This document shows, piece after piece, positions 35,722 to 47,231 of a DNA stretch of 64,000 nt. The DNA comes from Ornithodoros turicata (taxonomy: Eukaryota > Arthropoda > Arachnida > Ixodida > Argasidae), in NCBI RefSeq assembly GCF_037126465.1, contig NC_088209.1:23937146-24001145 (forward strand). Direction: 5' to 3'. A program made the position numbers and the translations under genes. Numbering within the stretch: position 1 is the first letter of the stretch; the number at the start of each line of letters is the position of its first letter. The notes under the pieces were generated by a model. That model worked only from the letters and a program-made list of their open reading frames with translations, had not been told where the DNA came from and searched no databases.

Positions 35722-37005
35722 TGCTCTCTTTTTGGAATACGGACCTGTACCAATTCATGCCTGTCCCTCAACTCTCAGCCTACGGAAAGGACCTCGCCAG
35801 ATACGAAACGATGGCGGTACCGTTTGATCTGTGGTTGACCTCCAGCGTGCCATGACGGGACGTTGTTTTTTGGTGTGCATGCGTGTGTCTTATGATCCGC
35901 TCCACAAACCTTGTAAAGACGTCAGAGAAGCGAAAGTAATACATGCAAAAAAGTGAATTTATATGCCATTGATACCATATTTCAAATATACATAAATATT
36001 ACATATTACATACATAAATACATATATACCTAAATATACATATGTAACTTTGAAGAACACCATACACTCCGTCCGTTATACACGCGGAATAACACGGGTC
36101 CGTCTGTCCTGTTCTAGAGTCACTAAATAGGCTGACACTACAGTAGTACTGACTGTACCCTATTCTTGTATTCTATTCCATATATACGCTATTCCGTTCT
36201 TTTTTCTTGTTTAATGTTAATCACTTCTCTATCCGTGTCCCTATCTGCTTTGTTACCACTCAAGGTTGCGCCCATACACGAACGAGTACCGGATCTGAGC
36301 GACAGTGCCTCCATGTCTGTTTCGTCATATCGTCCGCTTGTGCTGCCCTCTTTTTTCGTAATTCAAAAACGAATAGACCAAATTTTTTTAAAAAATACAT
36401 ATCATTTAATATCCTCCGCGGCCGATCGTACATCAAAAGATAATGCGTATCCTTCCTACCTACAGTCCGCAATCGAAAAGCGATTGAACAACGCCACTCA
36501 TCTCTGCTACATTTGCAGACGATCCACAACTTCCTTCCTTACCTGGATTTCCGCTTGGCAAGAATAAAGGCCCTAGTCGGGGTGAGCGACCCCAGTTGTC
36601 CTACTGGCCAAGAACCAAAGGCACGCGCGCTCAAAAGACGTGCCTCTAAGGGGGTGGGACGCGATTGTTCATGAGGTCAGGAAGGAGAAGTTCGTAGGTC
36701 ACCACTGTGCTCTTTTCTTGGTCGTTCCCCGTTCGGAGAATAAAGAACCGTTTCAAGAAACCGCCCCTTTCCCCTAGACCTTCCCGTTACAGACGCCAGG
36801 TGCTTCCGCGGTCGGGAGAGTCGACAATGCACCTTCCTTTCATCGTCGAAATGGAGACCGTACCCAGTCGGGGTGAACGAACCGTTGCAACTGAGCAATT
36901 GCAACTCAGTCGCAGTTACTTATGGAACGTAACTGAGTAACTTTTGAATTACTTCTCAAGTTATACCCGTTCTTAAAGCAACCAAATATGAAAGCGCTAC
37001 ACATA
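34800..37005. other. Non-coding gap with a fold-back at 35.6-35.7 kb
   Basis: 35,623-35,647 (ATTCCAAAAGGAGAGAGCAC...) is inverted at about 35,715-35,738 across a CT/T-rich loop. AGTTAC-type words occur at 36,905-36,950. No gene recognised; a - strand frame at 35,060-35,335 is open but unidentified. Confidence 0.4.
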
Positions 37006-37220
37006 TACAGGGTGGTTGCTCTAACGTGTCCAGAAATTGTATTCAAAGCGAGCGATAAAAGAAAAGCAAATAGTACTTCTCTGCTACTTGAGTAAGAAAC
37101 AGGTACTGCTTCACTGGTAGCACCTGTTTCTTAGTCAAGTAGCTGAAAAGTAGCGCTCGTCTCTCTTTTATCCCTCGCTTTAAATAAAAGTTCTGGACAC
37201 GTTAGAGCAAACTCCCTGTA
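37006..37220. mobile_element. Mariner-type MITE, about 215 bp, palindromic
   Basis: The ends are inverted repeats (CAGGGTGGTTGCTCTAACGT / ACGTTAGAGCAAACTCCCTG) directly flanked by TA on both sides. Inner blocks (GCTACTTGAGTAAGAAACAGG / CCTGTTTCTTAGTCAAGTAGC type) pair as well, so nearly the whole element folds back. TA duplication with CAGGG-type ends is a known Tc1/mariner feature. No coding capacity. Confidence 0.85.
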
Positions 37221-37261
37221 GAAATATGAAAGACACGGTATATTCGTCCCATTTCATAACT

Positions 37262-37710
37262 AGCGCTCCGCGCTTCCGGTTTTTATTTTAGGGCGGATTA
37301 GGCGTATGTTTTCCGGCGTTTATTTATTGCCATGAAATCGGCGTTTTTATTTTTTATTTTTCTAGTGTGTACATGGTTTACCTTGGAGTTATCGGCGACT
37401 ATAAATCGCAACGTAATTTCAAAGCTGCGCGTCTCAGCACAGCCTTAAAACAAAAAACCTACACAAAATTAGCCCATGTGAGGAGACATCCCAAAAGGAA
37501 CATTTTATTGCTCCACAGCGAATTGGTGGCACCTAAATCGTGAAAGCAGAGCTCTCTTTTTTTTGTTGTTAAATTTAACGTGTGCTGCGATTTAATCCGC
37601 AAAATCCTTCCTCGAACATTCATTTGTATTCGGTGTGTATTGTAAAACCGAAACATGAAAAAATTTACCGGCGTATGTTTTTCGGTTGAAACCGAAAACT
37701 CGTGGCCCTA
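37262..37710 (-). repeat. Unknown 450-bp interspersed repeat, copy 2 (inverted relative to copy 1)
   Basis: Reverse complement of the element at 34,285-34,745, sharing the same ordered blocks and with moderate divergence. The two copies face each other across about 2.5 kb. Confidence 0.75.
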
Positions 37711-38385
37711 GTTATACAAATAAATAAATACAAAAATACCATATAAACGTGTACTTTTTTTTGTTTCATCGATTCCGCGAACTCGCATTTTAAGTTTTAC
37801 AGCAAGGAGGTGTATAGATGCGTAGAAGGTCAGAAACCACATCGGGCTCCGCGACATCACAACAAAACGCTTACTCTACTCTATCACATGCAGGCGTCTC
37901 CGCCAGTAAAGCAGCGTGGGGAGGTCACGTGCCTACGACTACCAATGGGAATGGCCGCAGCTCGGGCTCCTCTGACGTCAGACCTTGACGCGTGCGTGAT
38001 GTAACGAACCACACATATCGAACTGTCACAACCCCCTTTTATAATCCACAGGGTAAACACAACACTAAACACACGCTGTGTACGCGAACGAACAACAAAA
38101 CACGCGCGTAGACAATACAAGCACCTGAACGCAGATACCACATCTGAGACTGGCAGTAAATTCGTTGTTCTATGTAAAAACCGTGTTTTTCAGTACGGTT
38201 ACAGTGCACAGAAGCTGCAAAACTGTATTAGTGTCCATAGTAAGGAAAGCCCGTGCGTGGACTACGGGCCCGGACGAAGTCTTCGAAGTCATCAAACTGC
38301 GTTCATATACGGAGTCTCGTACGAGACTTCGACCTCTTCGCTGCTTTCAGTTTCACGTTCTTTCTCAACAATCCCAGAAAATGCG

Positions 38386-38500
38386 TGCAGGATCCTTGAC
38401 CCCCCCTGCTGTCCTCTCTCCATCTGTCCACATCTGTACGCCGCTCATAGCCACAGCTGCTTCGCGGCGCTAACACGGAATAAAAAATAAAAAAATAAAC
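38386..38500 (+). repeat. SINE family A, 5'-truncated, with A-rich tail
   Basis: Keeps only the last part of the body (CCATCTGTCCACATCTGTAC, CACAGCTGCTTCGCGGCGCT) and ends ACACGGAATAAAAAATAAAA, showing the original A/T-rich tail of this family. Confidence 0.8.
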
Positions 38501-38679
38501 TCGACACCTCAACGTTGTCCCGTGCTCCTTGGACGCACTTAGCTACGTCGTCATACAGTGACTCTACTCGCTCTTGTGAACTCTTGCCCGTCTGTCTATC
38601 ATTCAACATCCTCACTTTTTCCGAATAACGCCGTAAGGTAAAGGGCTCGCCGCTGTCGGCCTGATGCAGGTGGGCAACA

Positions 38680-39085
38680 TGAGAGAGCTGATGTTCTGAG
38701 GCTGGAACAACGTAGAGGGGACAAATATGTTGCATAATGTAAAAAACCCCAAGACTAGGGTCATTTCATTGTCATATCCACATGCAAGTTTCATTGACAA
38801 ATATGTTGTTCCAGCTTCAGAACATCAGTTCTCTCATGTTCAACAGTTGCCGCTTGCGTCGATCCCGTCGTATATGGTTGTGTGTCCGAGTGAGAAAAAT
38901 GTAAGAGTGAAAGGGGGATGAGTGAGCGAGTGGTTGGTTTGTCTCTTCAGATGACGCGCCCTTGGAAGTCGCTGGGGAGGTGCGTTAGCTTAGCTCAATT
39001 GGTAGAGCCCTGGACCGGCAATCCGGAAGATGTGGGTTCGAGTCCTACAGCTGGATAACCTTTTCAGTGACTTCCATCTTTCATC
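38680..39085 (+). mobile_element. Composite element: inverted repeats plus tRNA-Ala-like module, copy 1
   Basis: An inverted pair (GATGTTCTGAGGCTGGAACA at about 38,690 and TGTTCCAGCTTCAGAACATC at about 38,808) is followed by a spacer and, at 38,979-39,056, a tRNA-like module with A-box TAGCTCAATTGG and B-box GGTTCGAGTCC. The module is bracketed by 12-bp inverted words TGGAAGTCGCTG / CAGTGACTTCCA. The same arrangement recurs inverted at 50,388-50,748. The anticodon loop would read GGC (alanine), but the acceptor stem does not pair, so it is not a working tRNA. Confidence 0.7.
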
Positions 39086-39094
39086 AGGTGCGCA

Positions 39095-39282
39095 ACGTCT
39101 AGACTGACGTCCTGGGCCGACTTCTAAGGGAACTGGGCCGACATATGTCTGAAAGCGTCTGAGGAAAGCGCAGGAAAAACCCCAGACAGCACGCCCGGCA
39201 CCGGCATTCGAACCCAGGTACCTTCCAGTCTCAACATGGCACGGCCAGTACGCTTACCACTCTGCAACGCGAGCTGTAAGGA
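39095..39282 (-). repeat. tRNA-derived SINE, related subfamily of family A
   Basis: On the - strand a tRNA-like head (B-box-like GGTTCGAATGCC near 39,215) precedes a body with the CTTTCCTCAGACGCTTTCAG and GTCGGCCCAGGACGTC blocks. The body is shared with family A, but the head differs, implying a distinct subfamily. Confidence 0.65.
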
Positions 39283-39966
39283 ACCACTTAGGAATCAGGA
39301 AGGCTGTAAGCTGTAAGACAAACGTCTATGTCGAGCGGCTGAGCCAATGCGCGAGGCTAAAGGTTGCGCGGCTTCTTTCCACGTCAAATCGCGGCTATGT
39401 GCGGATCTGCGATGTTATCTCTGCTCCTGCAGCTATTTGTCTCGGGAGGGAGGAACTCAGATAGGTAGTAGTCTATCAGGAACTTAGCCTACCGAACACG
39501 CACTGGATAAGCACTTACCCTGGAGCGCGCTTTCGCTACTCTGTGAGCCTGTTTAGATGCTTGGCTTTAGCACACAAAGCTTGTACGTCGGTAGTCCTTT
39601 TCGGCAAGCTTTCAGCTAACATCTTTACGGTTGCGGCAACTGTACGACTGTATGGCTACACCAGGACAGTCTGAAAGTGGACACTCCCATAGCATTGTAG
39701 TATACGCATTGAGTAACGCGTACCTGAAAGTGTGGCGGATTTGGGAAACACGTGCGCTTACTCGCGTCACTAATAAACAAAGACCAGCCATTGTTGGCTC
39801 GACTTGGCTTTCAGCTACGAGCCAGTTTCGTTTGAATGACAGTATTGACAATTTGGGCTGATCAAGGTTGCCAACACAACTGATGCGGCTGTCGATCTGT
39901 AACTCTATCAAATGTCTCCACCTGAATGCCAATGGGTGGTTTTCAAGTTGAGAAGTGGCGCTACGC

Positions 39967-40089
39967 ATGCTGGGTCTTCGAACTTCCGGTTCGAAATTTC
40001 GCTCATTTGGAGCAAAGCAAAACTTCGTAAACTCTGGCATAAACGACAACGAAGACGAGTTCGCCTGGGAACACCTGCCCCGCAAAGAA
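39967..40089 (+). CDS. Candidate first coding exon of an unidentified gene
   Basis: An ATG at 39,967 opens 41 codons ending exactly at a good donor (GTAAGG at 40,090). The C-terminal part, GINDNEDEFAWEHLPRKE, is acidic and protein-like. Immediately around it are ETS-like ACTTCCGG (about 39,980) and a GCATGCTGGG word, both common near promoters. I could not find a convincing second exon downstream, and another promoter-like patch with CRE (TTACGTCA) and ACCGGAAGTG words lies at 40,655-40,705. It may be a retained promoter/exon, a pseudogene piece or chance. Confidence 0.25.
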
Positions 40090-42697
40090 GTAAGGTACTT
40101 TAACAAATACTTTGCACGTACTTTTCTTATGACAAAGATCAGATAAGACACATCGTGCATGTTTCGGTTTCGTTTGCGTGCACTTTGAAATCGCGATATT
40201 TTGCTGTGCCAAATGTTCTGTTACAATGCGGTCGATTTGACGCTTCTGATAACAAAAATAACAAATAACGTTTCAGATATGGCCCAAGAAAATGTACAGG
40301 CAGTATTTTACGCGGCAATTTTCTGCACCCTGAGAATAGTACGCATGTTATCGTTTCCTTTTAGCTGGGGACAATGCTGTGGCTTTAGTGATATTCTTTT
40401 TGTATTACGAGTTGATAATGTTATTCACAGCCACGCACAATTCAACATGGTAAGTCATGGCACGGCATTTGGTGACAAGTGCCTATACCCCTTAGTTGAA
40501 TTTTCGTTTACGCAGATAATATTTTTTCAAAGGCGTAGGATCCCACGGTATATTTTATGTACTTCTTCCACAGAATTAGTGCAGTTAAACGCCGAACATC
40601 CACTTATTTTTACGTTGAAATCACGCTGACGCAATACGACTCGATCAGAACTTCGAACCGGAAGTGTAGATCGACGTGACATTGCAACTTCCCTTACGTC
40701 ATTTTGACAGGAAATTTCTAACCACCCATATCGGAACTCAAGACATGTAACAAAACCGCTTTAGTGTTGAATAAAAGTAATTGTTCCTCTAGTGCAAGTT
40801 GCAGACAAAAATGCAATTAAAAAAGACACAGCCACAATTACTTTGAAGGTATTGGGACGAACTAATTATTGTGAAAGTAACTTAATAAGCTGTAATTAGT
40901 TACTTCGAAACGAGCGAAAGTTTCCACGGATATACAACTGGTGGAATGTTCAATTGGGCGAAAAGATCCCGCGCAGGTTAACTGCGGCGTGCAGACCTGC
41001 GCCCACACCTCTGGCGACGTTACGTAAAGCGTGCTTCACCGCACACTACCTTTGTTTGTTGGAATGCGAGCTTTACAAAGCTCACGTCCCTTCAGTCGCA
41101 CTCGTCAAACGGCATCGACTGGTGCGTCGCACTTGCGATGTCATTTGGAACGCAGTAGATAACGTACTCTAGAATTTTGCAAGGAATGCTAGTCGGTGTA
41201 GAATGCCAGGAACATAGGTCGGTAACACAGAGAGAGAGAGAGAGAGATTGCGATTACCTGTTTTGAAAATAGAAACCACTTTGCCCGAGCGCCTGTCGAG
41301 AGGAACTATACCTGACGAGAGAGACTGTGGAAATATTAGTACTCAATGGAAACCCATTTGGTAAACGCTTTTGGCAATACCCATAACTTAAAAACCCGAA
41401 ACTAGAAAAAAAAAAAAAAAGACAACACAGACAAGGTGGCAAGACAGTGGGTAAAACACGTGGCAGTTCGCAATTATTAAAGAACCGGACTTCCTAATCG
41501 CGCGAAATCTCTACAAAGCCATATAACAAGGTCCCTTCCGCTCATCTCTAAAACGTGATTTATCTGAACCGATGAACCCGGGGAAGCACCACAAATTGCG
41601 TCAGGATAGAGGCTTAACCTGCGTCATACCTTCCGGAGCAGATGCCCATGCACCGAAATAAGAGAGAAAGAAAGGTGAGAAATCAAGCCCGGCTCTTCCT
41701 CTTTGCGCATGACCTACATTCCAAGAGGGTCCACAACAAAAGGTGCACCCCGCACATGACGTAACCCCCCCCCCCCCCCGTTTCCCCACCAGCTGTTCTC
41801 CCACGCGGAGGTGCATGGGGGTTCCTGCGAGGGAGACGTCATCGCATTCTCACACTATACGCCCTCCACCCCCTCCATTACTGGGGTATTGACGCTTCCG
41901 GGAGGGAGTACTTGACCTTCGAGGTTGAAAGGCCAAGGGCACGGTATGTACCTTGGAGTACATGCAAGGGGGACAGACGTTGACAATTTTCTGCCTTGTA
42001 TACCAGGTCAGAAGTTGGGGTCGGGATAAGTTGCGGTCGTAATAATAACGGGCGTTGTTGCCTTAAACATGCAGGGGCGGCGCAAGGTCCTGAGTTCAGG
42101 GGGACCCCAGATCGCAATCTTCCGCAAAAACGGCTAGTAGGAGACTGCCCACTTACGCTGCAGCTCAATAAACAGTATCGATAATAATGAGAAAATACCG
42201 GGCCCTGAGCACGTACGCAAGTGAGTCCGTGCAACGTCCCGGCATCTCCGTGTAATTTCCTGTGAGGACAAACGATGGATATTTGTGGGAAGTCCAAACC
42301 ATGGCCACTCGGAGACGTGGGGGACGTCTGTCAGAAAAATGTCTGTCTCCCAAGGAGATACGAATTGCCGGGAAAGGATATCCCCAGGAGCACCACGGGA
42401 AATTTTGTTCCGTTTGGGATGTGCGCATCCCAAAGACGTAAAATTACTTGTGTAGCGTGTACCCGTGACACCGAAGCAGCACTTGGGTACAACAGGCTGC
42501 TGACAGAGCCGGACTGGCTGTCCTCTCACAGCTCTGTAACAGCCGTTCCATTACCGGAAACAGTAACAGAAACCTAACGGAAACGAAAATGTAGCAGTAA
42601 CGAAAATGGAAACGGTAACGAAAATACGTCCGTTATCCTTCCCTGACTGGAAGTTCTACATAGTAGATGGGATACACTACGGAAAGTGACGCTGGTC
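40090..42697. other. Non-coding gap
   Basis: No gene recognised. AGTTAC/GTAACT words at 40,830-40,905, a GA microsatellite at 41,229-41,247, an A16 run near 41,405 and a C14 run near 41,767 are the visible features. Confidence 0.4.
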
Positions 42698-43100
42698 GTA
42701 TAGCACATAATCCCACTCGTAATGCAATAGCAATTGCCGAAATAAATTCGCCGAAAATGAGCCCTTGGCTCCGCCTCTTTTTTGACGGCTCGTAGTTTGA
42801 GCGCAAAGCTGCGAAGAAAGGATGTTACATTGACACGTCACACAAGGGGGCAAAAAGGGTTACAAGCCGTCGGGTGACTTCATTTTAGCTCTGATTCCCG
42901 CATTCACCGCGCGTGTTTGTTCCGTGCGTAAGGCTTGTAACCTTTTCCCTCCTCGACTGGCGTGTCAATGCAACCTCCTTTCCTCGCAGCTTTGCGCTCA
43001 AACTACGAGCCGTCAAAAAAGAGGCGGAGCCAAGGGCTCCTTTTCGGCGAATTTATTTCGGCCATTGTCATTGCATTACGAGTGGGATTATGTGCTATAC
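42698..43100. repeat. 400-bp near-perfect palindrome (fold-back element)
   Basis: The left arm (42,698-42,837) and right arm (42,961-43,100) are near-exact reverse complements, including GTATAGCACATAATCCCACT at the outer end and ACATTGACACG at the inner end. Inside, GGGTTACAAGCC and GGCTTGTAACC pair too, leaving a loop of only about 55 bases (roughly 42,872-42,926). No coding sequence and no clear target-site duplication. It could be a fold-back (Foldback/MITE-type) transposon or a recent inverted duplication. Confidence 0.85.
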
Positions 43101-43439
43101 TGAGCAAAACGACCACGAGGAACCCATTTCCGCAAAGAAAACTTTGGTTGCCTTGGGAAATTTCGGAGTTCAATTCAAGAAATTAACTTTGCGTCAATTG
43201 AAATGAAATAAAAATGCCATCAATATGTGGCAAAAGTTATGCCAGGAACCTAGCGGTTTTAGTTCAGGTTCAGGTTCAGGTACGCCTAGACCCTTTAGCA
43301 TCAGGGCGGGCTCCACAAGTGGTGCCTCAGGCGAGAGAAACAAATATAGAAAATAATATATACAATAGGTTCCGCGGGGAACCGACAGGAGATTATGAAA
43401 TATTCGTCTGTGTAGGGGTGTAGGGCTTGGTGTAGGGTG

Positions 43440-44000
43440 TACTACTCTCGCTAGGTGGCATAGTTCTTTGTTGTCTCTAGTCGGCTTGCATTGGCTGGGT
43501 GGCGCGATTCAGTGCCGGCTTCGTTGGAGAGGGGGAGAGGGTGGCTGCAGACATTTCGTGAGCGCGTGGTGGTCTCTTGCAGTTTTTGTGCTTTTGGTTT
43601 CGTTTTTGTTCTGTCCCATGCCAGTAGAAGTCGTTTTGTTTTTGCAATATCGTAGTCTTCAGATTTACTGTTGAATCCTAGCAAGGTTTCCACTGTCCTG
43701 GGTTGTGGTTCCCTTATGTCTTTCAAGGCTGCGCAGGTTAGGAGGATGTGGCGGATGTCTTCCTCTTGGCCCCCATCACAGAGTTCGCAGTGTGCGTTTT
43801 CCTGTCCAAATATTTGATGTAGTCGCTTCTTAGTTAAGAGGGATCCAGTGCGTGCCTGGAACAGAAGCCCGCTTCCTCTGTCTCCATTGTAGAAGTCCTC
43901 AGGTGCTGGGGCGTCTTTGTTTTCAGCATATGTCGTTAAACTTTGTTTTTTTGTTAAGGATGTGTGCCATTTCTCCTGTTCAATTGTGTCCATTTCTTTC
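43440..44000 (-). mobile_element. LINE C-terminal tail with zinc-knuckle
   Basis: A - strand frame (43,993 to 43,451) contains GLLFQARTGSLLTKKRLHQI followed by CELCDGG...HILLTC, i.e. a C-x2-C-x10-H-x4-C pattern typical of LINE C-termini. A low-complexity tail with lysine-rich sequence follows. The RT domain itself is not present to the right, so this is a fragment. Confidence 0.7.
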
Positions 44001-45537
44001 TTTATAATGCGGTTCCAGTGTTGCTCTGATCTAGCGGTGTTTCGCTTCGTGTTGCGGCTATAGATTTTGTCGAACTGGGTGATTCGTTTGGATCACGCTA
44101 GGAGCGTTGCGGTCGCTCGTCTTCGGGTTACGGCGTCCGCTAACCCATGTGAGCTTCGAAGTACAGGCTAATGGGCTAATGAGTGTCCTCGCCACCCTCG
44201 CGATGCGGATGCGACGACACCAGATAGCTGGGCAATCCGCTGCCCGGCCGCTTCGGAAACCGAAGCGGCATAAACATACAGCCCTAAAAACGGAACAGAA
44301 ACAAAGGTAGATGTCTCCAGTTTTGCATGAGCAAAAGAAAAAAACAAAGGGAAGGTTTTCACTTATCCTACTGTCGTTGCTTGTGAACAGAATGACCTGT
44401 ACTTTTACCCAATTGACAATTTCAGGAAATCCCAGTGCTCCTTCCGTACGCGTTGCAATCTTAATGGGAGATTACTGAAATGAGGAAGGGAGGACTTCAC
44501 GTTTCGTTCTGGTGCGCAATGGGCCGAGAGAGGAGGAACCGAAACACTTTGGAGACCCGCTCCTCCTCTGTTATAAGCAAGTTGCCATAGTTCAAAGTGG
44601 CGTTAACCTCTCTGGGATTTTCTGAAGTAGTCTATTCATCGAAATAGAACGATGAGTCGAGAACAAGTAGCTAGAGCGTTGTAGTTGCTAAAACGCGATT
44701 CTCAGATAAACATTTGCATCCAGTTCCTATCCCTAGAGCGTGAGAAAATGATTGAACATGCTGTAATAATAACACTTCTTCATTGCCTAAAGCATCGCAA
44801 AGAAAGCTTCAGAAAGGACATCGAACTCTATAATTATACAATGCATTCCCATTAATTCGAATTCGAAGGGGGTCACTGCACATACTAGCTGCACGGGAGA
44901 CGCGTCATGGCACGCTAGGCCTTGCCGTATGTTCGCGGCCATGCGATGGTGGAAATGTGACACTCATTCACTCCAAAATATTTTGTGTCATGCAGGTGTC
45001 AGGCAGGGGCGGGTCCAGACCCTCGTGTTGGGGGGGTTCTTTGTCGGAGTGCGTAGTGGGGAGGGAAGAGAGGCAAATCCAATGTATAAACTGACGTTTG
45101 GGGGGGGGGGGGGGGGGGGGCATCGCCCATCCTCCACTGGTGTCAGGCAAACATCAAAACATCGCGGGGTAGAACATAATCTGTAAACGCGGTTGAGTTA
45201 GTTTCTTCAGCCGCAACTCAATCAACATGTTGAGCCCAACCCAATCGCAAACGCGAATATCGCCATCCCAATTGGAGAACATATTGGCTGTCATCCACGA
45301 CTTTTTGTTGGCGGTGCCTTCAACAGGAAAGGCCCTGATCCCCCTAAAAACACTGAACAAGCGACACATGACTTTGACAGGATCCGAGCGCCAATTCGAA
45401 TTAAGAGATTTCGAATTAACGGATCTACACACTGTATAATAATTTTCTACATAGCATAAAGCAATGTGTACGTCACAAACGCATTTGAATGACAAGTTAT
45501 TGAAACAGCAATTTCGGATTGTCAAACTGGGACAGCT
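44001..45537. other. Gap between LINE tail and presumed SMG7 3' end
   Basis: Contains a run of about 21 G at 45,100-45,120 and Tigger-like words (AATTCGAATTCGAAGGGG at about 44,857; AATTCGAATTAAGAGATTTC at about 45,392) suggesting the two ends of a decayed Tigger-type MITE. No gene recognised. Confidence 0.4.
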
Positions 45538-45543
45538 TTTATT
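45538..45543 (-). terminator. Possible poly(A) signal for SMG7
   Basis: AATAAA on the - strand (TTTATT on +), the first I see downstream of the SMG7 stop at 47,232. If used, the 3' UTR would be about 1.7 kb. Confidence 0.3.
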
Positions 45544-47231
45544 TGTCAATCACACCCAAATTATAAGTTGCGAAATACCAGTGAATGGCACTCCCATACA
45601 ATATGCAGTCGTAATCATTTTTGGAATCTACAGCGGATACATTTTCCCACAGCAGCTAGGCACACAATCTCAGACCATTAGGTCAGTTTATGGTATGCTA
45701 ATATTTAGTGTATCATCCCTACGCTGTGGCTTTCCTTGCAGAAATAAAGTTTTACTCTACAGATGAACTTTTACTTGAAATTAAGTTGTTGTTGTTGTAC
45801 TTTACAAAACACGAGCATGCCAGTAGCTAAAGTAGTGACAGAAACCATATGCAATTTTTTGCATACAATTTTGATGGAACACAAATAAAAAGTGCTAATA
45901 GGAATGAAACTGACTGGTTTTGTTCATAACAAACTAAGCAGCAGTGCATGGCTAACGCAAAGTATCGCAAGGAATGTGCAGGTGCTTAAAGGCTAACTAA
46001 CAGTGCATCCCAGGATGGTAAATGCTATGGCACGTAAGCAAGTACAGTACTAAGCACTTTTCATCTGAGCATCGTTTTGTGTGACGATTAATGACTAGGC
46101 AAACGACATCTCAAAAGAAACTTTCACTATGAATGCTAATCGAGCGAGTACCAGAATCTGTCACACCCTCGTCCATATATTTTTTTAAATTTCGTGGGGT
46201 CATTATCCTCGAGCATTCGCTCCTTCTGCCAAAATAGTAACGGAGAGGACGATATTTACATTTCCTGTGAAAGCAATATCGAGTGCCTCCTGGATTCCGA
46301 GGACAACAAGCCGTAAACAGAATATTTTGCTTTGTTCCTCGACGCTACTAAGTACGACATACCACAATGGTGCATGCAGCCTTAAGATTCTCTTTCGTTA
46401 TATGTTCCAGTTTACGCACATTATATGCAACATCACAGCTATTAAAAGCAAGATGCAGTACAACATAACAAAACCCCCAAGGTGTGTTCCACGAGGTTAT
46501 GCTGTGCTGCTATACCGTTTCGATCAAAGCACATCTTTCTTAGGAGTATATACTCACATTCGAAAAGAAAAAAAGAGGGGGGAAATCTCCAAAAATAATA
46601 TTTTTTTTCTCACAAAAAAAACAAAACAAAAAGTTCCCAGGTTCACGCGGAAATAAACACATCTTTCCTTAAGACTTGCAAGATGACAAACGAGATATAA
46701 TCCATTCTGCTTCGCTTCCTCCCAATTTTTCCGTGCCACATAATACCAAAGCACTCGAATGTAAATGCAATGTCAACTGCAACACCCAGCGGAAGAACGC
46801 AACCGGCTCACCGTTCATACGCCGGTCGAGAACCTGGCATAAATTACCCACGCCAAGTTCCCGCGGCGAGATCCCAACACTAAGCAACAACAAACAAAAG
46901 ACCACCGCTGGTGACGCAATGGTGTCACCAGCAATGCCACAGCCTGTTTTTACCAAGCTACTATATCCCTGTCACTCCGTTTCAAAATCTTCTCTTTCGT
47001 ACAGGCCGGAAGAGCAAGGAGGAGATTTTGTTTTCCCCGTGGCTTATGTGGGCGCAGCTTTGTTCCGCACGCTGTACCTTTTTTTTCAACAGTCGATACC
47101 ACTGCTCCGGAATGGAACCACATGCTTCAGGGTGGTGCTATAAGGCCTCCTAGCCTTGTCTTTGTGAATGCCTAATATGAGGCATCTGGTGCAGTTATGC
47201 AGATTGGAATTGCATGTGAGCTCAGGTATCT

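Noticed and set aside
38979..39056. A genuine tRNA-Ala gene
   Set aside because: A- and B-boxes and an anticodon arm are present, but the acceptor stem does not pair and an inverted copy with the same flanks exists at 50,415-50,491, so it is a repeat.
39612..40160. 182-codon frame on the - strand
   Set aside because: No family resemblance, and it overlaps promoter-like sequence and the candidate exon on the other strand.
43258..43280. Telomere-like repeat
   Set aside because: Three GGTTCA units only, not the arthropod TTAGG sequence.
46676..47143. 155-codon frame on the + strand
   Set aside because: It lies in the presumed 3' UTR of SMG7 on the opposite strand and has no recognisable domain.
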